Assembly (NCBI RefSeq): GCF_019175285.1
Contig: NC_056528.1
Coordinates: forward strand, 13,197,961-13,261,960
Origin: Sceloporus undulatus
Lineage: Eukaryota > Chordata > Lepidosauria > Squamata > Phrynosomatidae
Reading direction: 5' to 3'
DNA length: 64,000 nucleotides
Both the position numbers and the translations under genes were made by a program. Positions 47,591 to 60,270 of the stretch are shown piece by piece. Positions within the stretch are counted from its first letter, which is position 1; the number at the start of each line of letters is the position of its first letter. The notes beneath the pieces were generated by a model, which saw only the letters and a list, made by a program, of their open reading frames with translations, did not search any database and had not been told where the DNA came from.

Positions 47591-47599
47591 GCATTGCAC

Positions 47600-48420
47600 A
47601 ATTGTCGCTTGCTAAAACCAAACAGATGCATGGGTTTTGTACAAGGGGGAGGTAGGGACGGAGGGGGAGAAATCAATACCTTGCAATGCGGCTCAATAGG
47701 TCAAAGTACAATATGCAACTAAGTCAGTCCACCCACTGACCGTCTGAAGCAATCCTTTTTTGCATTGCCCATGTAGATCTCCAAAACAGATGGATTTTCT
47801 TTCTGTTTTCAAGGATATTCAGCATCATTTGCTGGCATTGTGTGCCTCTGTTCCAGGAGAGGCTTTTGTTCATTTAAATGCACACAGACACACATCAAAA
47901 GACAGGCAAAAAATCCTGCAAAAAAGCATGAATCATCCACAACAAATTGTGCAAATGCATATAAGGCTGCTTCCACAAGTGGATGCAGGGGAATAACCAC
48001 AGGATTTCAGCCATTAAAATCAATCTAGCTTTGGGCAAATGATGCATTTGCATTGACCCTTGCAAAAAACGCAACTCCCGGACAATTAATGTGCAATTGG
48101 TAAGATGAGTCCTGAAACCGTATCCATAATTCAATGGTCTGTCTAAGGGTCCAAACCAAGATTCCCAAGTTGCTTTTAGCTGGGGGTCAGACATGATGCT
48201 CTCAAGGTGTAGTTTTGCAATATCAAAGTTATTTTCACATTTAAAGGCTCAATTCCTGGCCAATTAATGTGCAATCGATCCACATCAGGATGCTATTCTC
48301 CCAGGCAAACTGCTGGTGGCATTGCCTTGTAATGCTATTGGTAAATAAACCTTCGATTTAGGAGACCATTGCAAACTAAATTTACATTGTTATCTATCTG
48401 TCTATGCTGAAATAATGAAG
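47600..48420. other. Unannotated stretch
   Basis: 48060-48290 has GGACAATTAATGTGCAATTG and GGCCAATTAATGTGCAATCG 200 bp apart with similar neighbours, a probable old duplication. No gene. Confidence 0.4.
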
Positions 48421-48424
48421 TTGG

Positions 48425-48482
48425 CTTATTTATTTATTTATATCCTGCCTCTCTGCCCATGACAATTGAGGCGGCAATCTAT

Positions 48483-48521
<39 letters not shown>

Positions 48522-48615
48522 TAGATATGTAGAAGCCAACTCCTTTCAGTGGGTCTCAAAGATGCTGAAATAAAGTTGTCATATATTTTATACACACACA
48601 CACACACATATATAC

Positions 48616-48646
<31 letters not shown>

Positions 48647-48938
48647 AACCAACTTCTTTCTTTCAGTTAGTTACAAAGGTGCTATTATACTATATATATA
48701 TATATATGCTGAAGTAAAGAAGTAGTGTTCTATATACATGTATATATATGCATGTGTGTGTGTATGTATGTGTGTATATATATATATATGCCAACTTCTT
48801 TATTTCAGCATGTGTGTGTAATATATATATATATATGTATGTATATGAATATCTATATATCTATATCTATATCTATCTCTCTCTATATATATATATAACT
48901 GAAAGGTGGTTTCTATCTATCAGCCATCTTTCTTTCAG

Positions 48939-48988
<50 letters not shown>

Positions 48989-49035
48989 ATATACATATAT
49001 AGATGTGAAGATAGATTTCAAAGGTGCTACAAGGG
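48425..49035. repeat. Microsatellite cluster 0.5-1.1 kb upstream of DNM1
   Basis: LINE-tail-like TTATTTATTTATTTATATCC, (GATA)n at 48482-48521, then alternating (TA)n, (CA)n and (TG)n blocks separated by copies of CCAACTTCTTT(C/A)TTTCAG and ACAAAGGTGCT. The interspersed words suggest that one short repeat plus its TA run was copied several times. Confidence 0.9.
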
Positions 49036-49059
49036 GTGTGTGTGTGTGTGTGTGAACAC

Positions 49060-50680
<1,621 letters not shown>

Positions 50681-52500
50681 TGCAAAAGATCTAGCATCAT
50701 CATTTAAATGCATCACTCTCCCCTTCCCAGAATCCTCCTGGTGGCAGTGGAAACGCAGTGGCACCAATGGAGCGGAGACGTGGATTTCTTCGCACATGCA
50801 CACCACCAATGTGGCTCCCATCTTTTCCAACCTGCCTTTCACCATTCATTGCAGATGCTCCCTATAAGCGTCAGAATCGCCTTGCGGAAGCAAAAACAAA
50901 TCAGGGAGCCCCTGGGATTGACAGCTGTCATTCCCACAGCTGCTGTCACCTTCCTCAGGAGCAGAGGAAAAAACCCACGCCTCCCCTCCAAAATTAAAAT
51001 CTACATTTTTGTTTTAGGATAGGACTGATTTGCAAATCGACATCCAAGGATATCCCTTTGAATTTGTGCCATGGAGAAGGTTATCAAGCCCCTGAACAGC
51101 ATCTCTAGGGTCTCTCCTCCTTTTCCTGGTCTGGGTGGGAAGCTATGAAGAAAGGTTTGGCGACAATTCAGAAATTAAATTTGCATTATTATTATTTAGG
51201 AAAAGACGGCGGTGGTATTGCTGATGAGAGTCATTCTAGGAGCAGGTATTCTAGACCAAGAGAGAGAAGCATGTCTCCATTTCTTTCTGCATATTGAGAG
51301 GCAAGGAGAGTGAAGGTGAGGGAGAAAAAAAGATGTATGAAATGGAAACTGGTGTCAACATTTATGGTTTAGGTTTCACCCCTTTCCTTTTGGATTTATG
51401 GCTTGGAGATGGGAAGACGGAGGCGGCGGACGCGCCTTGTGTCCCCCATCACAAACACAAGGAGAGATTTAACGCTTTTAATCCCGAAACGGTTTATTTA
51501 TTGGGATTTCAAAGACAGATCCTGGGAAAGCCGAGCTGAAACAGGCAGAGAATCCCCTTCCACCATCAATACCGCCGCCTTCTCCTCCTCCTCCTCCTCC
51601 TCTTTCATTTTGCTACAAAGGAAAGGAGGAAGGCATCAAGGAGAGACCAAAGGCGGCAGCTTAGCATCCTTAGCCTCCAAGCAGCCTAGAAAGCCCAATG
51701 CTCAAGCCTCTCTATGTTATGTAATCTCCAGAGAGACATCAGGAGGGGAAGAGGGGGCTCAGGGAGAAGAAAACAGGCACATTTTTTAGCTGTCACCATC
51801 TTCGGTTGTTACCAGAAACATAGCTCTTTCCTTTATTGCTTGCAAAAGGATGCAAATGTGGGCATAGAATCATAGTCATAGCATCCCTGTGTGCATATGT
51901 TTGCACAATTTGGGCTTCTCTCAATGCTTATTTGGATTACAGGGGGGAAAACACACACATACACACACATATATAGGGCTAAGCATAACAGTGCCGTTGG
52001 TCGCATATGAATGCGGTCCATGCCAGGAAATTTATTAGCAATGCACTGCACGTCCGCCACCAAGATGCTCTGTAAGAAGAGCGCTGTTCCCCCGCCCAGA
52101 GGAGCTGGCATTGCTGGTTTCCAAGCCTTGCAATGCAAACTCAGATGCAATTCCTGCAAAGTGTCAAGGCCAAGGAGGACCAGTCGGAGAAGACACTGGT
52201 GCATCCCAGTTTCCCCACATTTCTGCAGAATAGCTGCTACCTGGCAACCTAAAGATGGAGGTGGTGCATTGGCAAGGCCAGGTGGCAATGCGGTTTGGGG
52301 AGAGGCTTTCTCCCTGGTTGGTGCCAGGCAAAGAAGCCGGTGGATAAAGGGCATCCGTTGCTTCTAGGCTTCCTGGCAGCATCTCGGTTCATGGTGGTGC
52401 AATATTTCTGGGGCTTGCCCCCCATTGTGTGACCTTCAAATCATTCTCCCGAAGAACACCTTTGCAAAAGAGACATGGCTAGCTCAGACAAGGGCATCAC
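50681..52500 (+). other. DNM1 intron 1, mostly unique sequence
   Basis: No repeats of known type except a short (CTC)n at 51583-51602 and a CA run at 51951-51967. The frames at 51294-51789 and 51833-52354 are not bounded by splice sites and are not called. Parts (50700-51100, 51380-51560) are unique enough to be intronic regulatory DNA. Confidence 0.4.
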
Positions 52501-52504
52501 TCCT

Positions 52505-52740
52505 GGGAGACATAGGTTTTCTGTAGGTTTTTGGGGCTATGTGGCCATGTTCTAGAAGAGTTTATTCCCGACGCTTTGTCTGTGTCTGTGGCTGGCATCT
52601 TCAGATGCCATCTTCTCTCAAGATGCCAAAGCCACAGATGCTAGTGAAACGTTGGGAATAAACTCTTCTAGAACATGGCCACATAGTCCAAAAACCCCAC
52701 AAAAAACCATGGATGTCAGCCATGAAAGCCTTCGAGACAG
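52505..52740. mobile_element. Palindromic MITE (GGCCATGTTCTAGAAGAG type)
   Basis: The left half (TGTGGCCATGTTCTAGAAGA, GTTTATTCCCGACGCTTTG, CTGTGGCTGGCATCTTCAGA) is mirrored by the right half (ACGTTGGGAATAAACTCTTC, TAGAACATGGCCACATAG, ending CATGAAAGCCTTCGA). Arms of about 100 bp; complete or nearly so. Confidence 0.85.
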
Positions 52741-53770
52741 TTTTGGAGCATGTTGGTTGTGTGTTTATGCCTTGTCATGTAATCCATACCAACTAGGACC
52801 TGTTTTTCACTAGCACTAGAAGCCTAGTAGCCACTCATTTCCCATAAGGGAAAAAGATAGTCCAGAATAAAATAATCTTTTGGGTCAACCCATCCTTCTC
52901 CCTCTTGATGGTCTCTTTGCCACAAAACCGCTTTTAATACTGTTATCTTTGAAAGGCTATAAAATGGCCACCTCCTCCAGCTCTTGTCTTTTTTTGGGGG
53001 GATGGGGGACAAATCAGTCTCAAAGCTGTTGAATTGTATTTAGGATCAGGCAGATTTTCAGGGCTAGGAGCTTCGATCCAAGCAGCGAGGATGGACCATT
53101 CTCTGTTGAGGAAGATGGCCCTCAATAGGACCAGAGAAAGAGGAAAGATCCTAGAGATGCTGCTCAGAGATTGGTAACCTCCCCATGGCACACATGTTCA
53201 AAGGGATCTGCTTGGATGCTTATTTGCAAATCAGTCACGTTCTAAAACAAAAACATAGATTAATTGTTAAGGCTTTTGTTATTGTACCATTGACCTAGCA
53301 AGTAAGGCAGAACAGAACAAATCAGGTGAGGAAATGACAGCTGTATTGTTCTTAGTGCCCTTTTCACACAACACAGATATAGCCTCATGAAATGCCAAGG
53401 CTGTGCTCTGGAGACGTTTGAGATCTGTGGGACTGTTTACCTGAAAGTGATGCCAGTCATATAGGGTTGCCAATTTTCAGAGCCTGGCTTTGCGTTTCAG
53501 AGCCTGTTCTCTAGTCTACAGGACCAAGGGAAGAATCCCAGGGCAAGAGCACTGTATTGAAAAATTAGTATATGTGTGCATGCATGTATTTTTCATTTCT
53601 TGGACCTGTTTTTTTCTTCTTTGAAGTGCATACTCTGTGCAACTGCGGCTGATGTTTAAAATATCATGCTTAATGCTACAAACAGGAGTGGTCCCTCTAT
53701 GACGTCCCAAGGGGCTTCCTTAGGTCTCAGGCGTTGTCCCTCAAACTCAGAGTCCTAACCTGGCAACCAT
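52741..53770 (+). other. DNM1 intron, no clear element
   Basis: Single-copy sequence with a few T- and A-rich patches. Nothing coding. Confidence 0.35.
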
Positions 53771-53774
53771 ATTC

Positions 53775-54510
53775 TGAAGTCGGAGGCTTTCACGGCCGGC
53801 GTCCATAGTTTTCTGTGGGTTTTTTAGGCTTATGGAAGAATTTATTCCTGACATTTTGCCTGCAGCTGTGGCTGGCCTCTTCAGAGAGTGGTGGCATGGA
53901 AGTGTGTGGAGTATATATACCTATGGGACCGACAGGTATACACCACTATAAGTTGACTTCATGTATATGTCGAGGGTAGGTTTTTGGGGCCAAAAGTATG
54001 GATTTTTATATTTGACCGGTGGATAAGTTGAAGGTTAAAAGTTAGGGGCGTGTAACAAAGGATGTAAAGGATGATGCAAAGGAAAATGATATGCCAAAGA
54101 ACTTATAAAATTCAGGCAGGCATAATTGTTTGTGCTCAAAATAAAGGCTGGATGAATGAGAGAGCAGAGAGGATCCATGCTTCTTCGCCATATTGGGAGA
54201 AAAGCGAGATACAGTATAAGAAAATAAAATGATGATGATGGTGGTGGTGGTGGTGATTCTTGTTGGTGCTCCCAGGATGGACTAAGCTCTTGTCTTTTAT
54301 TATTCTATTCAGAGAAAGGGAATGGCTTCTCATAAGTTAAAATACAGTATTTACATTGACCCATGGATAAGTCAACCCAGGTTTTTGGAGTCAATTTTTT
54401 GCCTAAAATTTCTAGACTTATACCTAAGTAGTATATACAGTCTACTCCACAGACTTCCATGCCACCGCCCTCTGAAGATGCCAGCCACAGAAAAACCCCA
54501 CCAAAACCAA
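53775..54510. mobile_element. MITE split by a nested Tc1/mariner-like element
   Basis: Outer element 53775-53925 and 54440-54510 is the same family as 52505 (GGAGGCTTTCACGGCCGGCG; AGATGCCAGCCACAGAAAAA). Inside, 53935-54440 begins with ACTATAAGTTGACTTCATGT, GTCGAGGGTAGGTTTTTGGG and ends with GGATAAGTCAACCCAGGTTT, TTTAGG... TATATACAGT, an inverted pair typical of a mariner-type MITE. Confidence 0.75.
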
Positions 54511-55268
54511 TGTACCCTATTATTTCCCACTGACTCTTAGACCATGGGATATTGTTTAATGTCGACAGGCTTTGCCAAAAATGTTCACAGCTCGCTGGAG
54601 AGCTTCCTGGAGAGGGTCAATGCATGGATTTCTGCGCTTTGTGCCTCATCGGCGGACAGTCTCTTGACCGCCAGAGAGCCGCTGAGGATGTGACCTCACT
54701 GGATTTCCTTTGGTTGTCTCCATGGAAGCAGATTACATTGCTGCGTCTGCTTTTAGATGAGCGCTTTTGAGCGGAGCTGTTTTGCACAGAGAGAGCGAAA
54801 CGGTTAAAAACCCCTTTCAGATGAATTGTTGGGGAGAAAATGAGATCAAGGTGTCAAAGGAGGATTGCATCTCTTGGTCTCAGGTGCAATTGGGAGGCAG
54901 CCTGGAATAAAGACTGTCTTTGTCGCGACAAAACCGTCCCCTTGCTTCCTATGTTACACAGCAATAAATTTTGAAGATGGCTGCAGCCAGCCATGTTATG
55001 ATGATGCCTCTTCTGGACTCTGTGTGTGGGAGCAGAAGAAAACTGCCTTGTAATCATGTTCGCTTGTCCTGAATTCGAAATCAGAGAGATTTCATTTGGG
55101 GTTCTTCCCCATGTCTTCCATTCTTGTATAAAAAGAAGCGCAAAATGAGCTTCAGTTGTGTGGATCGGTTTCAAAAAGGACCAGAAAACTGGTTAAGTCT
55201 TAAGGTCTTTTTGCTGGTCTAATTGGGTTCAGTCCTATGAAGGTAAAGCACCAAATTGTGGGGGACAG
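54511..55268 (+). other. DNM1 intron, unique sequence
   Basis: 54555-54770 is even in composition and free of repeats, and could be conserved non-coding DNA. Nothing coding is supported. Confidence 0.35.

Positions 55269-55314
<46 letters not shown>
55269..55314 (+). repeat. (AAT)n microsatellite with LINE tail
   Basis: About 15 AAT units followed by ATCCCATCTTCCTCCCAGTA, AAGGGACTCAAGGCGACTCA, a minus-oriented LINE/SINE 3' end. Confidence 0.9.
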
Positions 55315-55315
<1 letters not shown>

Positions 55316-55419
55316 TCCCATCTTCCTCCCAGTAAAGGGACTCAAGGCGACTCAAGGAAGGCAACCTCATTTCTCCTGAACCCCTCAAGCCAACACACAT
55401 CACCCAGAGCTAGGGAACG

Positions 55420-56509
55420 TGTGGTCTTTCATATATTGCTGGCATGCAGCTCCCATCATCCCTGACTATTAGCTATGGTGGCTAGGTCTGGGGTGTTGTG
55501 GTCATTTTGGGGGAGCACACACCTTTAGGAAGGAATAAGTGGGATGTGGAAATGGGGAATCCTTAGGTTACCATTCCTTTAGGAATACATTGAATGAAGT
55601 GGAAATGATGGATGGTGGATGGATGGTGATTCCCTCTCCTATTCTGGTCCTCTGGATGTAAGTCTTGCTTGCTTTAGGTGATCAAGACCCAAAGTGGCAC
55701 TCTTTACAATCCAGGATGAGATGCTGATCTATAGTGCACCCAATCTCTGCATCCAGTACCTTGGAAAAAGCATACTGCCCTCCCTACCTCTCACAGCTAC
55801 TGGGTTTTTGAAAGCATTTAATTCCCAAAGTGCTTCCTAATCTTTTCTAGAGCTTTGCAGCCCAAGACTTGGCTGGTTATTTCCAATCAATAGGTGAGCA
55901 GTTTTCACCTTCTGTAGCCTCTGCTTTTTCCTGCAACGTTGCCTCCTGCCAAGAACACCTTTCTTTAGCAATTCCAGCACTCTTTTCCGAGGATTTCTTA
56001 TATCTGTCTAATAGAACTGTCTAAAGATGGTTCTTCTTTTATTTAAAAATGTATCCTATTCACTATAAGGCGCACAACAACAACAACGACAAGACATTTC
56101 ATAATATAAACTCTAAGCAGCTTACAGAAACATTTCTAAAACAGATGACCCAGTATAACTATAGAATCGTAGACTCACAGAGTTAAAGAGTTGGGAAGCT
56201 GTATGGATTGTTAAAATCGGTTTCATACTTTTTAAAAAAGCCCCGGGAATAAAATAATAATTTAAGTGGTCAGACTTCAGCTTTGGAGGATCTACTCTGT
56301 TGTTGTTTTTAACTGAACAAAATGAAGATTCGCCAATAGGTGCCTGGTGCAAAAGACCTACATCTGAATCCTATTGTTCCAATTGGAGCAGATCCATTGA
56401 ATGAATGGCCTTTACCTATAGATTAACTTGCCATTTAAGAGTTGGTCCAGTGGGTCCATTCTGGTTTGGACTCAGCAATACCATCCAGGCTATGTGCAAA
56501 AGACCTTTG
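55420..56509 (+). other. DNM1 intron, sparse repeats
   Basis: 55440-55500 has CAGCTCCCATCATCCCTGAC, a fragment of a common MITE. 56160-56230 has a minus CR1 3' end (AGAATCGTAGACTCACAGAG, TTGGGAAGCTG). Nothing coding. Confidence 0.4.
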
Positions 56510-56735
56510 TGCGCCATCAAGTCATTTCCAACTTATGGTGACCCTAAGGTGAACCTATTCTGGGGTTTTCTTGGCAAAATTTGTTCAGAGGGAGGTTTCC
56601 CATTGCCCTCCTCTGAGGCTGAGAGTGTGTAACTTGCTCAAGGTCACCCAGTGGGTTTCATGGCTGAGCGGGGATTTGAACCCTACTCTCCAGCCATTGT
56701 CTCAAAACACTACAATTCACTGACTCCTATCCACT
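56510..56735 (-). mobile_element. Full-length squamate SINE
   Basis: Minus strand: tRNA-like head with B box GGTTTCAAATCCCC-like text (GGGTTCAAATCCCC), body TGACCTTGAGCAAGTTACAC, GCCAAGAAAACCCCAGAAT, tail GTCACCATAAGTTGGAAATG and ACTTGATGGC. Among the best kept SINEs of the window. Confidence 0.85.
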
Positions 56736-57441
56736 TAGAATTCAGAGTGCAGCAAATGGGATTCATAGTTCTTCTGTTGAGAAATCCACTTGTGGTTGTT
56801 GCCCAGCATTGGAGACATCAGATGCTTCTCAATCTGTGAGCCACCATTACTGTTTATACCAAGCTGTTTTCACATGTGCAAGATCATTTTCAGGCAGTGC
56901 AGTTTGCTTCCCACTGTTGTTGAATAATTGTGAGTCCAGAAACCTTGCCGTTGATCAGACCTATCTTCTGACCACCCCCAGTACAATTAAAAATAAACCC
57001 ATAAGTAAATGTGTGCGCATGCCACACTTAAAGGGGTGGTTTCCCACTTCGCCCATTACAATGGATCAGCCTTAGTCACTCCTAATTATTCTCCCAGTAT
57101 CGCTTACTGGCCTGTTAAGGGATTACTCAACCCTGCAAAGCCTCTCTTTATAAGAGCAGATGTCCAGGGGGCTGGCGGTGTGTGGGGCTGTGTGCAGGCG
57201 CAGGCGCACATTGGACTGGGGGTGTGCAGCATGGGGTGTGCGACACCAGATTATGGTGACAAAAGTCCACCGAAGGCGTGGGATGGACCTGAAGAAGAGA
57301 AAACAAAGCTCTCTGCAGGCTGGGAGCATAGGAGATTTAACATGGATGCTAAACAAAATGAAAAAGGAGAAAGAGAAGGGATGGGTTTAGAGAAGGTATT
57401 GGGCATAGGAGGTGGATGGGAGGCTAGCCATCCTCCTTGAT

Positions 57442-57638
57442 CCAAAACACACTGCAGTAATAATCTACTTTGAGACCGCTTTAACTGCCCTGGCTCAATG
57501 CTAGCGAATTCTGGGAACTGTCATTTTGCAAGACTTCCTTGGTGCCACAATAAACGACAGTTCCCAGGACTCCCTAGGACTCAGCCAGGGCAACTAAGGC
57601 AGTCTCAAACTGGATTATTTCTTAATTATGTTTCGGAC
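57442..57638. mobile_element. MITE that matches both minisatellites
   Basis: Begins AACACACTGCAGTAATAATC, GAGACCGCTTTAACTGCCCT and mirrors at the right (GGCAACTAAGGCAGTCTCAA, ACTGGATTATTTCTTA). The centre has GAATTCTGGGAACTGTCATT and CGACAGTTCCCAGGACTCCC. About 195 bp with inverted ends of about 45 bp. Reference copy for the arrays at 17247 and 24961. Confidence 0.8.
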
Positions 57639-57639
57639 C

Positions 57640-59394
57640 AAGGAGGATGGCTGTCCTCCCATCTGCCTCCTGTACTCAATGTCTCCTCTAACCTCATCCC
57701 TTATTTCTGCAGTGTGTTTTGGACCCTAGTTAAATTTCCATGATATTTTTCCTTGTGTTTCAAATTTTTTGGTGTTTCGGTTCATTTTAGATATGCCATC
57801 AAATTCAAAGTACCAGGAAGCAATTTTGGATGCTTCTAGAGCCCTGGAAGGTGATTCAGGTTAAGAGGGAGCGACCGATCCATTGTGGATCAGTAGAGGA
57901 TTTAAACCTGGATTTTCCAAATCATGGTCCGTTAACACTCTAGCAACACCCTAAGAAATTAAAACAATGGCAATGACATGTTTATGCAACCTTGGCATTG
58001 AATATTTAAGGCGGGAAGAATCAGATTGTGGAGTGCAGGAGAAGCATGGCTTTGCTAGGACTAGCAATTCACCATGAAAATTAATGATTCAGAGAAGATG
58101 CCTCCCACATTCTCTGAGCTGCGAGGATCGCATTTGTTGCGCTGCGTTGAGCAGAGAATGCGCTTGTCCTGGCTGGTCTGTCTGTCTCTCTCTCCCTTGC
58201 AATGACCCTTCCTAAGGATGAATCCATTGACATAAGTAGCTGAGTGCATTAAGGTTAGCTTGCGGCAATGTGAAAGCATCCTATACACATATATTACACA
58301 ACTCCTCCGTCCTTGCAGAAGAAATCCCTTCTGAAATTAAAAGGCAGACACACTGAAACCCACTTTGCAGTTGTCGGTTCTCTGGCTGCTTTGGTGAGAT
58401 TAAATTTTGGATTTAAGATAAAAAGAGAGAGAGATAATTCTGTGTGCCATTTTCTCCCCTCCAGCTCTTCCGCTGCCGCTTGCAATGGCTGCTGATGCAA
58501 AGTCACATGGCTTTATTGGGAGAGAGTCGAGCGGCAATCAGATTTCGGTTTATTTATATGCTTGTGTGCCGTCGGACTCTTTTTGCCATGGAGCATGTTG
58601 GGAAATGGAGTCTTTGCAAAAGATCTGTAGCCATCCCCAACCTGCTCACCTCCAAGTACATTGGAGTGTTAATTTCCCAGCCATGTTGGGGATGTAACAG
58701 AAGTTGTAGTCCATATAGTAGAAGTTGTAGGTTGGGAAAGATGTTTCAGCCAGGAACCTGAGTACCAGATGGGCTTACACCTAGATGTAATACCAATGCC
58801 AGGGTATTGTGCATTTGTTTAGATTCTTACCAATACATACTCTTTCTGCTGACCTAGTTGATCAGTGGGCAGATAGTTTAGGACACAGTCCTTAGCTTGG
58901 GAGACAACTGCCTCACTCTGCCTAAGCGTGGAGCCAGCTACAGCTCCGGGTTTTAGAGAGCGGGTGGTGTATGCTTTGGTTAACATGTTGTTTAGATGCT
59001 GAAAGGCAACCAGTGGAGGGATTTGAACCTGCTGCTTCAAAATCCATGCCCTGCCATTTGAGTTTTGGCCTTGTTGGGGTTTGGCCTTGGAAGGATGCAA
59101 AGGAGCCTCCATCTGCCTGGAAGAAGATGCAGGAAGGCTGCCAGCCGGGTAGCAGAGGCCTTGCTGCAGAGTTGGGCTCTGCGGATTCAGATGCAATTAA
59201 GATCATCCTCCGGTGGCGAAGGCGGTGACGTGGTTACCCTTGGAAACAGCAGCTCAGGATCTGGCACCTCCGCCTCGCAAGAGCCATGGGCCTTGGAAAA
59301 GAAGATGCAGCACGCTCTGAGCTGCTGTTGCAGCTCCATCGCCAGACTTGCTGTCTATTTAAAGGAGAAGAGCACGGCTGGCCCTCCACTTGTG
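57640..59394 (+). other. DNM1 intron, largely unique
   Basis: No repeat except MITE-like GTTGTAGTCCATATAG near 58700. Open frames at 58819-59403 on both strands have no splice context. 58060-58500 looks single-copy. Confidence 0.35.
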
Positions 59395-59702
59395 CAGCTT
59401 TGATAAATATGCTCTCTCTAGCAATCTCTTAAGGCCTCCAGTGCAATTCTGCTGGACGTCGACCATAGAGTTGTGTGAGATGTTCCTAGGGAAAACACTT
59501 CTCTAGGCACTTGTAGGTCCTTCAGCATGATTCTATGGTCAACCTCTGGCAGATGTTGACCATAGAGTTGCACTGGAGGAGCTAGGGATTTCTAGAGATG
59601 TGTTCTCTTAGGTAAAATAGTGGGGTTTTTTTTATTTGTGGTGTTTCCACATTCACAGGGGTCCTTCACCCCTAACCTCAGCAAATGTGGGGGCACCACT
59701 GT
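59395..59702. mobile_element. Tc1/mariner-like MITE, second copy
   Basis: Order of blocks as in 44825-45140: TTGATAAATATGCTCTCTCT, GACCATAGAGTTG, GGTCAACCTCTGGCAGATGT, TTGACCATAGAGTTGCACTG, and end CACAGGGGTCCTTCACCCCT with GGGGGCACCACTGTA. Confidence 0.75.
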
Positions 59703-59894
59703 ATCTTGGCCAGTCTTAGTTCTGAGACTATATTGGTTGCTGACCCTAATAAATATACTGTATTCATTCATTAACTCTCAATCCAATACTCGCAGCTCAG
59801 AGGTGCAATGAGTTACAGTCAGGGTTCTCTGAGCTAGTTGCTGACTTGCATTGGCTTCTTCCAACTGGAGGCCCTACAGATTTAACAGCACAAT

Positions 59895-59995
59895 GGGAGT
59901 TAATAATAATAACATAATAATAAATTTATTTATATACCGCCTTTTCAAAATGCTCAAAGCGGTTTACGAAATTACATAAAAATACATAATGTTGA
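59895..59995 (-). mobile_element. LINE 3' end
   Basis: AATAATAAATTTATTTATAT, ACCGCCTTTTCAAAATGCTC, AAAGCGGTTTACGAAATTAC is the complement of a CR1/L2-type tail ending in (TTA)n. Confidence 0.7.
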
Positions 59996-60174
59996 AATGT
60001 TGGAAGGTAAAGAAGCATCCTCCCCAGGAAACTAATTTGGTGACTGGCAAGTTCAGCTATACACTACATTTCATCCACAAACCCCCCAAAAGGTTTCCTG
60101 GTCCTGTCCCCCAGCATCTCCAGTAGATTATATTTATTATATCTTTTTGTATCCCACTCCTTTCCCAGAACTGG

Positions 60175-60270
60175 GACTGATAATGGGGAAAGTGCTGCCA
60201 GTCAGTATAGAGACCATACTAGACTTGATGGATGAAGGGTCTGACTTAGTATAATGCAGTTTCCGATGTT
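60175..60270 (+). repeat. Body and tail of the second SINE family
   Basis: AGTGCTGCCAGTCAGTATAG, ACCATACTAGACTTGATGGA, GGGTCTGACTTAGTATAATG, CAGTTTCC: the standard order of this SINE's 3' part. Confidence 0.75.

Larger units (their letters stand above)
45401..47600 (-). repeat. Right arm of the 2-kb inverted duplication
   Basis: Mirror image of 15120-17119. Contains, in order, L1 ORF2 RT fragment (minus), LTR-like piece 46271-46513, AT-rich body and LINE tail 47226-47590. It extends 100-120 bp further into the RT text than the left arm because of the gap position. Confidence 0.9.

Noticed and set aside
51294-52367. Frames of 80-170 codons within DNM1 intron 1
   Set aside because: No splice borders, no known domain, and opposite-strand frames of similar length.
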